DNA of 64,000 nucleotides, taken from the NCBI GenBank assembly GCA_963702165.1, contig OY969722.1, positions 2,046,001 to 2,110,000 on the forward strand, written 5' to 3'. Positions within the stretch are counted from its first letter, which is position 1. The number at the start of each line of letters is the position of its first letter. The notes under the pieces are model-generated. The model did no database searches, was not told where the DNA came from, and was given only the letters and a program-made list of their open reading frames with translations. The position numbers were made by a program, and so were the translations under genes. Of this stretch, positions 52,530 to 63,651 are shown piece by piece. The DNA is from Terrimesophilobacter sp963702165 (GTDB taxonomy: Bacteria; Actinomycetota; Actinomycetes; Actinomycetales; Microbacteriaceae).

Positions 52530-54602
52530 CTACTCCCCCGGCGAAACCACGTGCGCCATGGTGTCGCCGATGAACGGCACCATGCTCAGGGCGAAGGTGT
52601 TGGTGAGGTGGTCCTTGTCCCGGTAGACGTTCGCGCCACCGACGACGCTGCGGCAGATCTCGTCGTCGCAGTACTTGTCGGTGAAGTCAATGAGCGTCGC
52701 CCCGGCGCGCAGGGCGGCTTCCTTCAGCGCATCCGTCTGCGCGAGCGCGACGTCGCGTGACTGAGTGCACTCCGACGCCGGGTTGAAGCGCAGGCAGCGG
52801 TTGGGGTCGTCCTCGAACACCGGATTGTCGGCGATGGCGATGATCGCCGCGCCGCGGGCCTGCTTCCACGCGTCGACGAATCCCTGGATCGCCACCTCGT
52901 TCTTCTCGGCGGCCGACACCTTGTACGGGGTAGTCGCGAGCGCCGCGGTGAAGATCGCGTCGAATGGCTGGCCCTCCGCCAGCTCCGAAGCGACATTCGC
53001 GCGCCATGGCGAGCACGAGTCACCGACGCCGACTGCGAGCGAGCCGACTGGCGCTTCAGTCCACGGACAGGCGCCCTTGAGGTAGGTGGTGAGCGCCCAG
53101 CCGCGCTCCTTCGCGATCACGATCAGCGCCTCGATGTACTGGTAGGCGTGGCTGTCGCCGATGAGCGCGATGCGGGGCGCGCCGGCATCCGTCGAGCCGA
53201 ACTGGCAGCTGCGCGCCTGGGACTCGTTCAGTTGCACGAAGCACTCGGTGTGACCCGGCCGGTCGGCGTTGCCGAATCCGGGGTCGGGAATGATGGCGTT
53301 CGCGAGCGCCGGATTCACGCAGTCGACGCTCGTCTCCACGCCGAAGCACTCCGGCGGGTTCTCGCTGATCGCGTGAAGCTGCTGGGCCGCCGCGTCATAC
53401 TTCGGGCTGGTGAATGCCCACGCGGTGCCGATGACCAGGCTCGAGATCGCCATGATCGCGACGACGCCGGCGTAGGTAAAGCGGGGCTTGCTCTCGGTGA
53501 AGAACTTCCAAGTGCGGACCGGATCCTCGATGTACTTCTTGGTGAGCCACGCCAGAAGGATGCAGATCACGATGAGCAGCACGCGGTTGATGCCGCCCAT
53601 CCCCCAGCCCGGCACGAACGGCAGCACGATGATGAGCGGCCAGTGCCAGAGGTAGATCGAATAGGAGAGGTCTCCGATGAGGCGCTGGGGTGGCCCCCCG
53701 AGCACGCTGCCGATATCCCACCAGTGCTTCGCGTGCTCGGTCATGATCACGAGCACGGTGCCGACGACCGGCAGCAGCGCCGTGTACCCGGGGAACGGCG
53801 TCCCCGCGTCGTAGAACCAGGCCGCAGCGAGGATCATCGCAAGACCGGTGTATCCGACGAGGTTCTGGGTCAGCGCACCTCGCGGACGGAACCGCGGAAG
53901 CAGTGCGAGCGCCGCGCCGGCCCCGAACTCCCAGAAGCGAGTGAAGGTGACGAAGTAGGCCTCGGCCGGGTTGGTCATCGTGAAGATGACGGATGCGATG
54001 AGCGACAGCACGCTGACGACACCGATGACCGTGATCAGCGATACCCACTTGCGAGCCACCGCGTACTTCGCGCCGAACCAGGTCGCTCCGAGCAGCAGCA
54101 GCGGCCAGATGATGTAGAACTGCTCCTCAAGCGACAGTGACCAGTAGTGCTGCACGGTGGTCGCATCCTGCAGCGCCAGATAATCAACCGAACCGAAGGC
54201 GAGCGCCCAGTTCTCCACGTAGAAGGTGCTGGCGAGGATCTCGCGCACTTCGCCGGGAAGCGCGCTGACGGGAAGGATGAACAGCACAGCCAGACCGCAG
54301 AATACGAGCACCGCAATCGACGCCGGCAGGAGCCTACGCGCACGTTTCGCCCAGAACGCCGGGAGGTCAAGCCGCCCGCTTCGCTCCAGTTCACGCGCGA
54401 GCTGCCCGGTGATGAGGAAGCCGGAGATGACGAAGAACACGTCGACGCCGATGTACCCGCCCGTGAGGCGCCCCGGCCACACGTGGTATAGCACCACCAG
54501 CATTACGGCGATTGCTCGCAGTCCCTGGATATGTGGCTGGAAGTGTGTCGCCTTCGGCGGGTGCTCCGGTCGAGTCTCTGCCAACTGGCGCTGTTCAATC
54601 AT
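52530..54602 (-). CDS. OafA-like membrane O-acyltransferase with C-terminal SGNH domain
   Basis: The 690-residue protein has about ten membrane segments of the acyltransferase-3 family (residues 25-400: GLRAIAVMLVVLYHVWPG with the conserved His, GVDVFFVISGFLITGQL) and a C-terminal SGNH domain (ALIGDSHAYQYIEAL, later DKYCDDEICRS and DKDHLTN). Such proteins acetylate surface polysaccharides, with the acetyl group passed to the outer face. A -10-like TAACCT lies 8 nt upstream of ATG 54602. REP-like repeats in opposite orientation flank the gene (52441-52523 and 54643-54687). Confidence 0.9.
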   Translation of the reverse strand: MIEQRQLAETRPEHPPKATHFQPHIQGLRAIAVMLVVLYHVWPGRLTGGYIGVDVFFVISGFLITGQLARELERSGRLDLPAFWAKRARRLLPASIAVLVFCGLAVLFILPVSALPGEVREILASTFYVENWALAFGSVDYLALQDATTVQHYWSLSLEEQFYIIWPLLLLGATWFGAKYAVARKWVSLITVIGVVSVLSLIASVIFTMTNPAEAYFVTFTRFWEFGAGAALALLPRFRPRGALTQNLVGYTGLAMILAAAWFYDAGTPFPGYTALLPVVGTVLVIMTEHAKHWWDIGSVLGGPPQRLIGDLSYSIYLWHWPLIIVLPFVPGWGMGGINRVLLIVICILLAWLTKKYIEDPVRTWKFFTESKPRFTYAGVVAIMAISSLVIGTAWAFTSPKYDAAAQQLHAISENPPECFGVETSVDCVNPALANAIIPDPGFGNADRPGHTECFVQLNESQARSCQFGSTDAGAPRIALIGDSHAYQYIEALIVIAKERGWALTTYLKGACPWTEAPVGSLAVGVGDSCSPWRANVASELAEGQPFDAIFTAALATTPYKVSAAEKNEVAIQGFVDAWKQARGAAIIAIADNPVFEDDPNRCLRFNPASECTQSRDVALAQTDALKEAALRAGATLIDFTDKYCDDEICRSVVGGANVYRDKDHLTNTFALSMVPFIGDTMAHVVSPGE

Positions 54603-54610
54603 CGCCAGTC

Positions 54611-54616
54611 AGGTTA
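54611..54616 (-). promoter_or_regulatory. Probable -10 box of the acyltransferase gene (TAACCT)
   Basis: TAACCT ends 8 nt before ATG 54602, and no ribosome site is visible. Confidence 0.4.
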
Positions 54617-54642
54617 TCTCACGCTGGTTCGCAGCCCTGCAT

Positions 54643-54687
54643 GGGGTTTCGAGACGATTGCGCTTCGCGGAATCCCTCAACCACCGG
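54643..54687. repeat. REP-like element, inverted copy
   Basis: On the minus strand the sequence reads CCGGTGGTTGAGGGATTCCG... and ends CGTCTCGAAACCCC, matching 52441-52477. Its GGT-TGA supplies the last codon and stop of clpB. Confidence 0.82.
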
Positions 54688-56849
54688 AAGCCGGATCGTG
54701 CTCCGCACTTCGAATGCTGAGTTCGTCCGTCTCCGGGTTCAACTCGACCAGCACGGTGTCGCCGTCCCGGATCTCGCCGGCCAGGATGGCGGTCGCGAGC
54801 CGGTCGTCGATCTCGTGCTGCATGAGCCGGCGCAGCGGCCGGGCACCATAGATCGGGTCGTAGCCGCGCTCTGCGAGCCAGGTGCGCGCATCCGGCGTCA
54901 CCGCGAGGTCGAGTCGACGCTCGGTCAGCCTGCGCTGCAGCCGGTCGATGTACAGCTCCACGATCTGGCCCAGGTCGTCGGTGGACAGCGGCGAGAAGAT
55001 GACGATGTCGTCGAGCCGGTTGATGAACTCCGGCTTGAACGCCTGCCGCACCGCCTGCTGGACCGCTTCCTCCTTCTGCTCCCAGGACAGGTCGGTGTCG
55101 ACCAGGAACTGGCTGCCGAGGTTGGAGGTGAGGATCAGGATGACGTTGCGGAAGTCGACCGTGCGGCCCTGACCGTCGGTCAGGCGACCGTCGTCGAGCA
55201 CCTGCAGCAGCACGTCGAACACGTCGCGGTGCGCCTTCTCGACCTCGTCGAGCAGCACCACCGAGTACGGGCGACGGCGCACCGCCTCGGTGAGCTGTCC
55301 GCCCTGCTCGAAGCCGATGTACCCGGGAGGGGCGCCGACGAGCCGCGCGACCGAGTGCCTCTCGCCGTACTCGCTCATGTCGATGCGGATCATCGCCTTC
55401 TCGTCGTCGAAGAGGAACTCCGCGAGCGCCTTTGCCAGCTCGGTCTTGCCGACCCCGGTCGGGCCGAGGAACAGGAACGAACCGGTCGGCCGGTCGGGGT
55501 CGGCGATGCCGGCGCGGCTGCGGCGAACCGCCTCCGACACGGCGCGCACCGCCTGCTTCTGCCCGACCACTCGGCGGGCCGAGCTCGCCCTCGAGGTTCA
55601 GCAGCTTCTCGGTCTCGCCCTGCATCAGGCGACCCACCGGGATGCCGGTCCACGCGGCGACCACCGCGGCGATGTCCTCGTCGGTGACCTGGTCGTTCAC
55701 CATCCGCTCGCCCGAGCTCTCGGCCTTCTCGGCCGCGGTGAGGTCATCCTCGATCTTCTTGATGACCTCGTAGTTCAGGCGGGCGGCGTCCTCGTAGCGG
55801 CCCTCGCGGATGGCCCGGTCGAGGTCGATGCGGGAATCGTTGAGCTTCATCTTCAGCTCACCGATGTCCTGCAGCTCCGCCTTCTCCGAGCGCCAGCGCT
55901 CCTCGAGCTCGTCCAGGGTGGCCTGCTTCTCGCTCATCTCCTCGCGCAGCTTCTTCAAGCGCTGCTTGGAGGCCTCATCCTTCTCCTTCTTGAGGGCGAG
56001 TTCCTCGATCTTCATCCGGTCGACCTGCCGCTTGAGCTGGTCGATCTCCACCGGGGACGAGTCGATCTCCATCTTGAGCCGGGACGCCGCCTCATCGACG
56101 AGGTCGATCGCCTTGTCCGGCAGCTGCCGACCGGAGATGTAGCGGTTGCTGAGGGTCGCCGCGGCCACCAGGGCGGTGTCGGCGATCGCGACCTTGTGGT
56201 GCGCCTCGTAGCGCTCCTTCAGCCCGCGCAGGATGGCGATGGTGTCCTCGACGCTCGGCTCGCCGACGAAGACCTGCTGGAATCGCCGCTCGAGCGCGGC
56301 ATCCTTCTCGATGTACTCGCGGTACTCGTCCAGCGTCGTCGCGCCGATGAGGCGCAGCTCACCGCGGGCCAGCATGGGCTTCAGCATGTTGGATGCGGCG
56401 ACCGAGCCTTCGCCACCGCCTGCGCCCATCAGCGTGTGCAGTTCGTCGACGAAGGTGATGATCTGGCCGTCGGCTTCGTTGATCTCCTTCAGCACGGCCT
56501 TGAGTCGCTCTTCGAATTCACCGCGGTACTTGGCGCCCGCGACGAGCGCGGCTAGGTCGAGGGATACGAGTCGCTTGTCCTTGAGCGAGTCGGCGACGTC
56601 GCCGGCGACGATGCGCTGCGCGAGCCCCTCGACCACCGCGGTCTTGCCGACGCCGGGCTCGCCGATGAGCACCGGGTTGTTCTTGGTGCGTCGGGTGAGC
56701 ACCTGGCTGACCCGCCGGATCTCGGCGTCGCGGCCGATGACCGGGTCGAGCTTGCCCGTGCGGGCGATCGCCGTGAGGTCGACCCCGTACTGTTCGAGCG
56801 CGGTCTTCTGTTCCTCATCGGTCGCCGGAGCGCCCTGCATGTTCGCCAT
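54677..56849 (-). pseudogene. clpB: ClpB-type disaggregase lacking the N-domain, one frameshift
   Basis: The AAA+ chaperone extracts proteins from aggregates with DnaK. About 723 residues. The ClpB N-domain is absent: AAA1 starts within 30 residues, with GEPGVGKTAVVEGLAQ and the M-domain coiled coil at about 340-460 (EIDQLKRQVDRMKIEELALKK). AAA2 has GPTGVGKTELAKALAE and NLGSQFL. One extra base in the GGG at 55577-55579 breaks the frame between GELG and RRVVGQKQAVRAV; without it the protein is whole. The gene ends the dnaK operon and its stop lies in a repeat. Confidence 0.9.
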
Positions 56850-56878
56850 TGCTTTTCGCGTTTCTTTCTCTTGGTTCC

Positions 56879-57616
56879 TTAGGGAATGACTGTTGTCCTC
56901 GGTTCGGGTGTCGCCGTCTCAAGTCCGGAGCGCATCACATGCGCCATCCACCACCAGCTCAGCCACCCGATGACCGAGTTGATGATGAACCCGAGCAGGA
57001 AGCCGACGACGCCGAGCACTGCGGCGATGGCTCCACCGTCAAGACCGCCAGCGGACAGCGCACTGGCTCCGATCTGCAGGCCGAAGCTCGTGAACGACTG
57101 GAGCACCCAGAACGCCGCGACCGCGACGCCCGCGCCGGCCCAGGTCACCGGCCATGGCCGGTTGACGTCGTGCCGCGCGAGGATGACCTTGCTCAGGTAC
57201 AGGCCGAGCCACATGATGCCGACACCGACGATCGAGATCACGATGAGCGGGATGACCCAGGCACCGAGGTTGACGTTCTGGACGAAGTCCTCGAGTCCGG
57301 CGTACTGGCCGTAGTCGGTGCTCGCACGGGAGATCCAGGCGAAAAGTCCTGCGAACAGGCCGAGGATGATCGGCACGACGAACAGGCCGAAGCCGATCGT
57401 CAGGAGGTTGAAGCCGACGATGCCGGCCCATGCGGCGCCGATCTTCTGACGGCCGCCCAGAGGGGGGCGGGGTGGGGTTGCCGGCGCGTACTGCGGCGCG
57501 TAGGGCTGGCCTGGTGCGGGCTGCTGCCCGTAGGGCTGAGTCGGCTGCTGTCCGTAAGGCTGCCCCGAGCTGGGCTGCTGACCGTAGGGCTGCTGGTTCG
57601 GGTCTTCAGTGGTCAT
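56879..57616 (-). CDS. Membrane protein with Pro/Gln/Tyr-rich N-terminus
   Basis: I do not recognise a named family for this 245-residue protein. The N-terminal 50 residues repeat the pattern PYGQQP several times, as in many actinobacterial membrane proteins. About five membrane segments follow, for example IGAAWAGIVGFNLLTIGFGLFVVPIILG and GAGVAVAAFWVLQ. It lies between hspR and clpB with short gaps (29 and 32 bp), so it belongs to the heat-shock operon, but nothing in it points to a chaperone role. Confidence 0.72.
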   Translation of the reverse strand: MTTEDPNQQPYGQQPSSGQPYGQQPTQPYGQQPAPGQPYAPQYAPATPPRPPLGGRQKIGAAWAGIVGFNLLTIGFGLFVVPIILGLFAGLFAWISRASTDYGQYAGLEDFVQNVNLGAWVIPLIVISIVGVGIMWLGLYLSKVILARHDVNRPWPVTWAGAGVAVAAFWVLQSFTSFGLQIGASALSAGGLDGGAIAAVLGVVGFLLGFIINSVIGWLSWWWMAHVMRSGLETATPEPRTTVIP

Positions 57617-57648
57617 GATCTCCTACTCCTTTGTCGGGTTCTCATGAG

Positions 57649-58074
57649 TCATCGGGTGAAGGGTCTCCACAGCACGACCTGTGTGTTGCGTTGCGTTCTC
57701 GTCCCGGCGCGCAGCGGGATGACATCGCCCGCCTCATCCGCTGCGAACACGCGCCGACCGGGGCGGTTCAGCAGTTCGTCGGCGAGCGCGGTTTCCAGTT
57801 CCCGCACCCGGCGCGCGAGCTCGTTGACCTGGTTCTCCAGGTCGAGCACCCTGCGGATGCCCTCCAGGCTGACCCCCTCGGAGCTGAGCCGGGAGATCTC
57901 GCGCAGCTGGGCGACATCCCGCATCGAGTAACGGCGCGACTTGCCCGCGGTGCGCTTCGGGCTCACCAACCCGAGCCGGTCGTACTGCCGCAGCGTCTGC
58001 GGGTGCATCTCCGACAGCTCCGCCGCGATGGCGATGGCGAACAGCGGCGAGTTCTCGTCCATGTCCATCATCAT
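57649..58074 (-). CDS. hspR: Heat-shock repressor HspR (MerR family)
   Basis: The 141-residue regulator has the MerR-type winged helix LFAIAIAAELSEMHPQTLRQYDRLGLV, then RTAGKSRRYSMRDVAQLREI, and a coiled-coil dimer helix with LENQVNELARRVRELE. HspR represses the dnaK operon by binding HAIR sites, with DnaK as co-repressor in Streptomyces. It overlaps the dnaJ stop by 4 bp. Candidate HAIR sites are upstream of dnaK. Confidence 0.93.
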   Translation of the reverse strand: MMMDMDENSPLFAIAIAAELSEMHPQTLRQYDRLGLVSPKRTAGKSRRYSMRDVAQLREISRLSSEGVSLEGIRRVLDLENQVNELARRVRELETALADELLNRPGRRVFAADEAGDVIPLRAGTRTQRNTQVVLWRPFTR

Positions 58075-59048
58075 CCGGCCCTCGCCATCAGCTCATCCCG
58101 GGGGTTCTCCTCGGGCATCGCCTTCTCGAACGCCTCCAGGTGCTTCTTCGCGTCGGCCGGCACGTGGCTCGGCACGACGACGTGGATGGTTGCGAGCAGG
58201 TCGCCGGTGCCCTTCTTGGTGGTCACCCCGCGGCCCTTGACGCGCATCACACGGCCGCTGGGTGTCGCGGCCGGCACCTTGAGCTTGACCGGCGGTCCGT
58301 CCAGGGTCGGCACCTCGATGGTCGCGCCGAGGGTCGCCTCGGCGAAGGTGACGGGCACCTCCACGCGCAGGTTGAGTCCGTCCCGCTCGAACACCGGATG
58401 CTTGCGCACGGTGACGGTGATCACCAGGTCCCCGGCTTCACCGCCATCCGGACTGGGTTCTCCCTTGCCCTTCAGCCGGATCTTCTGGCCATCGGCGACC
58501 CCGGCGGGGATGCGAACGCTGATGGGCTTCCCGCCGGCAGGTTGCAGCCGGATGGTGTCGCCGTTGATGGCGGTCACGAAGTCGAGAGTCGTGGTGGCGC
58601 TGAGGTCGCGGCCGCGAGTCGGGCCGCCGAAACCGCGGAAGCCGCCGGTCGACTGGCCGAACTGGCCGCCGCCGAACATGCTGCCGAAGATGTCCTCGAA
58701 GTCGCTGCTGCTGTAGCTCTGGCGTCCGCCGGAGCCGCCTTGGCCGAACATGCCGCCGAAGACGTCCTCGAAACCACCGCCACGACCGCCGGATGCGAAG
58801 CGCGGCGCACCGGCGCCGAGCGCGCGCATCTGGTCGTACTCAGCGCGCTGCTCGGCGTCGGACAGCACCGAGTACGCCTCGCTGATCTCCTTGAACTTCG
58901 CTTCGGCCGCAGTATCACCCGGGTTGGAATCCGGGTGATACTTGCGCGCCAGCTTGCGATAGGTCTTCTTCAGGTCGGCCTCTGAGACGTCCTTCGACAC
59001 GCCAAGGGCCTTGTAGAAGTCCTTCTCGAACCAATCCTGACTTGCCAC
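58071..59048 (-). CDS. dnaJ: DnaJ-family co-chaperone without zinc finger (CbpA/DnaJ2-like)
   Basis: The 325-residue J-protein stimulates DnaK ATPase. The J-domain starts FYKALGVSKDVSEADLKKTYRKLA and has HPD at 38-40. A long Gly/Phe/Ser-rich linker (FGGMFGQGGSGGRQ) follows, then the C-terminal substrate-binding beta domains with GRDLSATTTLDFVTAI. The cysteine-rich zinc domain is absent, so it is of the DnaJ2/CbpA type. The GTG start abuts grpE, and the end overlaps hspR by 4 bp. Confidence 0.93.
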   Translation of the reverse strand: MASQDWFEKDFYKALGVSKDVSEADLKKTYRKLARKYHPDSNPGDTAAEAKFKEISEAYSVLSDAEQRAEYDQMRALGAGAPRFASGGRGGGFEDVFGGMFGQGGSGGRQSYSSSDFEDIFGSMFGGGQFGQSTGGFRGFGGPTRGRDLSATTTLDFVTAINGDTIRLQPAGGKPISVRIPAGVADGQKIRLKGKGEPSPDGGEAGDLVITVTVRKHPVFERDGLNLRVEVPVTFAEATLGATIEVPTLDGPPVKLKVPAATPSGRVMRVKGRGVTTKKGTGDLLATIHVVVPSHVPADAKKHLEAFEKAMPEENPRDELMARAG

Positions 59049-59049
59049 G

Positions 59050-59679
59050 TCAGCCTGCCGGAACTGTGACCGCTACCTTGGCGGGTCGAAGCAGACGCTC
59101 GCCGATGCGATAGCCGGGCAGCACGACATCCGCCACCGTCTCCTCGGTCACATCCGCGGACGGCAGCTGCACTATCGCCTCGTGGATGTTCGGGTCGAAC
59201 GGCTCGCCGACCTCCCCGACGCGCTCCAGCCCGTACTTCTCGAACGCCACCTTGAGCTTCTGCGCGATCAGCTCGAGCGGACTGCCCTCGAGGTCGCCGT
59301 GCTTGTCGGCAAGATCGAGATCGTCCAAGAGCGGCAGGATGCCGCTGATGACGTCGGCGATCGCTCGCTCGCGGGCCACCGCCCGGTCGCGCTCGACGCG
59401 CTTGCGGTAGTTGGCGTATTCGGCCTGCACCCGCTTGAGGTCGTTCAGCAGGTCGGACTCGGGCTCCCGCTCGGCCACTGGTTCCTCCAGCAGCCGGGCG
59501 AGATCCTCGTCCGTCAACTTCTCACCCTCGGAGAGTTCGGCGGATGCCTGCTCAGGCTGCTCCTCCGACTTCGCCTCGGGCTCGCGCAGGTCGCCGGTCT
59601 CGGGGTCGACCCGCCGCTTGTCGCGGATGACCGGCTCGTCCTTCGGCTCTTTGTCCTTGTCCTTGCCCTTGTCAGCCAT
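59050..59679 (-). CDS. grpE: Nucleotide exchange factor GrpE
   Basis: The 209-residue GrpE exchanges ADP on DnaK. An acidic, disordered N-terminal part of about 75 residues is followed by the long coiled coil (LLNDLKRVQAEYANYRKRVERDRAVARERA) and the C-terminal beta domain with GVGEPFDPNIHEAIVQ-like sequence (VGEPFDPNIHEAIVQLPS). It is spaced 2 bp from dnaK and 1 bp from dnaJ, which indicates tight coupling. Confidence 0.94.
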   Translation of the reverse strand: MADKGKDKDKEPKDEPVIRDKRRVDPETGDLREPEAKSEEQPEQASAELSEGEKLTDEDLARLLEEPVAEREPESDLLNDLKRVQAEYANYRKRVERDRAVARERAIADVISGILPLLDDLDLADKHGDLEGSPLELIAQKLKVAFEKYGLERVGEVGEPFDPNIHEAIVQLPSADVTEETVADVVLPGYRIGERLLRPAKVAVTVPAG

Positions 59680-59681
59680 TG

Positions 59682-61550
<1,869 letters not shown>

Positions 61551-61587
61551 GTGCTCTGTTCTCCTCACGGTGTAAATCTCTTTGAGA

Positions 61588-61608
61588 CTTGAGTCTGTCC
61601 TGCTCAAG
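61588..61608 (-). promoter_or_regulatory. HAIR operator 1 (CTTGAGT-N7-GCTCAAG)
   Basis: The HspR-associated inverted repeat CTTGAGT-N7-ACTCAAG is matched at all but one base: CTTGAGT, CTGTCCT, GCTCAAG. It lies 38 bp upstream of the dnaK start. Confidence 0.88.
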
Positions 61609-61615
61609 TTTCGTC

Positions 61616-61636
61616 CTTGATAGTAACGGTGTCAAG
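61616..61636 (-). promoter_or_regulatory. HAIR-like operator 2 (CTTGATA-N7-TGTCAAG)
   Basis: The half-sites CTTGA and TCAAG have the same N7 layout, with the centre 28 bp from operator 1. On the minus strand it contains TTGACA, the likely -35 box of the dnaK promoter, so HspR binding here would block RNA polymerase. Confidence 0.72.
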
Positions 61637-61688
61637 TTCGAAGTCATTCCCCCCGATCGTGGAATACCGATTGTTTACCGGTCACCAC

Positions 61689-61694
61689 TAGCCT
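61689..61694 (+). promoter_or_regulatory. Leaderless -10 box of the UMF1 gene (TAGCCT)
   Basis: TAGCCT ends 7 nt before ATG 61702. Confidence 0.6.
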
Positions 61695-61701
61695 GAGTCG
61701 C

Positions 61702-63141
61702 ATGAGCGAGAAGGTTCCCGACAACGACGTCACCAACAGCCCCTCGACCGCCAGGAAGGTTCCCGTGGTGGCCAACACCGGGGCCGTCGCGGTCGCCGGT
61801 TTGGACCTGCAGGAAGGCACGGTCGTTCCACGCAAGCAGGTCTTCTCCTGGGCGCTGTGGGACTGGGCGACCCAGCCGTTCAACTCGGTGATCCTCACCT
61901 TCGTCTTCGTGGCGCTGTACCTGGTCGGCGACGACTTCATGGACCCGGCGATCCGCGCGCTCGGGCCGGAGAGTGCGGAATACAAGGCGGCCGCCGCACA
62001 GCTCGACAGCCAGTTCGGGTTCGCGCTCTTCATCGGCGGCCTGCTGATCATGCTGATCGCGCCGGTCATGGGCCAGCGCGGCGATGCCTCCGGCAGCCGG
62101 AAGAAGTGGCTCCTGGTCAACACGGCCATCCTCATCATCTGCATGGCGCTGCTGTTCTTCGTCGAGGCCTCCCCGGCATACTTCCTGTTCGGCATCTCGC
62201 TCGTCTCGGCAGCGAGCGTCTTCAGCGAGATCGCGGGGGTCAACTACAACGCGATGCTGTCCCAGGTGTCGACGCGCAAGACGGTGGGCAGGGTCAGCGG
62301 CCTGGGCTGGGGCTTCGGCTACCTCGGCGGCATCGTGGCGCTCGTGATCGTGGTCGTGCTCACGCAGCTCGACTGGTTCGGCATGGACACCAGCAACGGC
62401 ATGGCCTTCCGGATCATCGCGCTGGGCAGCGCGGTCTGGGCCATCCTGTTCACCATCCCACTGCTGCTCAACGTGCCCGAGGTCGCTCCGACCCCCGGCC
62501 GGCCGCAGGTCAGCTTCTTCCGCAGCTACGTGGTGCTCTGGCATGACATCGTGCGCTTGTTCCGGATGAGCCGGTCGACGTTCTGGTTCCTGATCGCCGC
62601 CGCGATCTACCGGGACGGCCTTGCCGGGGTGTTCGCATTCGGCGCGATCATCGCCGCCAAGGTGTTCGGATTCTCCAACAACGAGGTCATGATCTTCGGC
62701 ATCGTCGCGAACCTGGTCGCAGGGGTCTCAACCATCATCTCCGGACGCTTCGACGATCGCTTCGGCGCTCGCGCGGTCATCCTGTTCGCGCTCGGCGGCC
62801 TGCTCGTCACCGGGCTGGCGGTGTTCTTCCTGCACGATGCAGGCAGCACCGTGTTCTGGGTCGCCGGTCTCATCCTGTGCCTCTTCGTCGGGCCGGCGCA
62901 GGCGTCGAGCCGCGCGCTCCTGGCCCGCCTGTCGCCTCCCGGGCACGAGGGTGAGATCTTCGGTCTCTACGCCACCACCGGCCGAGCGGCGAGCTTCATG
63001 GCGCCCGGTCTGTGGGCGCTGTTCACCGGGGTGTTCGCCGCGACGCACTGGGGCATCCTCGGCATCATGATCGTGGTGGCCGTCGGCTTCGTGCTGATGC
63101 TGTTCGTGAAGGTGGGGAAGGAACAGGTCCCGGCCAGCTGA
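61702..63141 (+). CDS. UMF1-family (Atg22-like) MFS transporter
   Basis: The 479-residue transporter has about twelve membrane segments after a 45-residue hydrophilic N-terminus. ALWDWATQPFNSVILTFVFV is the family signature at the first segment, and MGQRGDASGSRKKWLLVNTAI forms the loop 2-3 motif. VNYNAMLSQVSTRKTVGRVSGLGWGFGYLGG is also typical. UMF1/Atg22 proteins are linked to amino-acid efflux, but the bacterial members are uncharacterised. It is leaderless. Confidence 0.87.
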   Translation: MSEKVPDNDVTNSPSTARKVPVVANTGAVAVAGLDLQEGTVVPRKQVFSWALWDWATQPFNSVILTFVFVALYLVGDDFMDPAIRALGPESAEYKAAAAQLDSQFGFALFIGGLLIMLIAPVMGQRGDASGSRKKWLLVNTAILIICMALLFFVEASPAYFLFGISLVSAASVFSEIAGVNYNAMLSQVSTRKTVGRVSGLGWGFGYLGGIVALVIVVVLTQLDWFGMDTSNGMAFRIIALGSAVWAILFTIPLLLNVPEVAPTPGRPQVSFFRSYVVLWHDIVRLFRMSRSTFWFLIAAAIYRDGLAGVFAFGAIIAAKVFGFSNNEVMIFGIVANLVAGVSTIISGRFDDRFGARAVILFALGGLLVTGLAVFFLHDAGSTVFWVAGLILCLFVGPAQASSRALLARLSPPGHEGEIFGLYATTGRAASFMAPGLWALFTGVFAATHWGILGIMIVVAVGFVLMLFVKVGKEQVPAS

Positions 63142-63179
63142 TGGGCAGGCGCATCATTGCCAGCGGCTTCGAGCGCGCC

Positions 63180-63185
63180 TAGGGT
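63180..63185 (+). promoter_or_regulatory. Leaderless -10 box of the MarR-like gene (TAGGGT)
   Basis: TAGGGT ends 6 nt before ATG 63192. Confidence 0.55.
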
Positions 63186-63191
63186 CGAGCC

Positions 63192-63611
63192 ATGGCGGAT
63201 CAGAGACCGATCGGATTCTGGTTGAAGCTCGTCGACCGGCTCATCGACGAGCAGTTCACGACGACGCTTGAGGAGCACGGGATCACGCGTCGACAGTGGC
63301 AACTTCTGAATGCGCTCTCGCACAACCCGGCGACGGCCACTCAACTGGATGCCGCGCTGGAGCCGTTCCTCGACACCGCCGGCGGCGAGTCATCCGCCGA
63401 CCATCTCGGCGAACTCATCGAGAGCGAATGGGTCGTGCTGAACGACGATCGCTACGACCTGACCGAGCGCGGCATGACGGCATTCGCTCGGCTGTCCGAG
63501 GTCGTGAACGACAATCGGGCCGCGGTGACCAAGGACGTGTCCGAGGAGGAGTACTCGGCAACCATCGACGTGCTCGAACGGCTCGCGCGCAATCTGGGCT
63601 GGAGCGAGTGA
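63192..63611 (+). CDS. MarR-like winged-helix protein
   Basis: The 139-residue protein has the MarR layout: a helix with FWLKLVDRLIDEQFTTTLEEHGITRRQWQLLNAL, a winged segment around GELIESEWVVLNDDRYDLTERGMTAF, and a C-terminal helix pair with EYSATIDVLERLARNL. The DNA-recognition helix is less typical than in the two other MarR genes of the window, so I rate it moderately. It lies between the UMF1 transporter and idi and may regulate either. Confidence 0.75.
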   Translation: MADQRPIGFWLKLVDRLIDEQFTTTLEEHGITRRQWQLLNALSHNPATATQLDAALEPFLDTAGGESSADHLGELIESEWVVLNDDRYDLTERGMTAFARLSEVVNDNRAAVTKDVSEEEYSATIDVLERLARNLGWSE

Positions 63612-63651
63612 GTCACGGCTCGTTCACCGGGTCGTGCGTTTTCATGAACGG

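Noticed and set aside
52441..54687. The inverted repeats around the acyltransferase as an insertion sequence
   Set aside because: The enclosed gene is an acyltransferase, not a transposase. The same repeat also occurs in part elsewhere, and no target-site duplication is visible.
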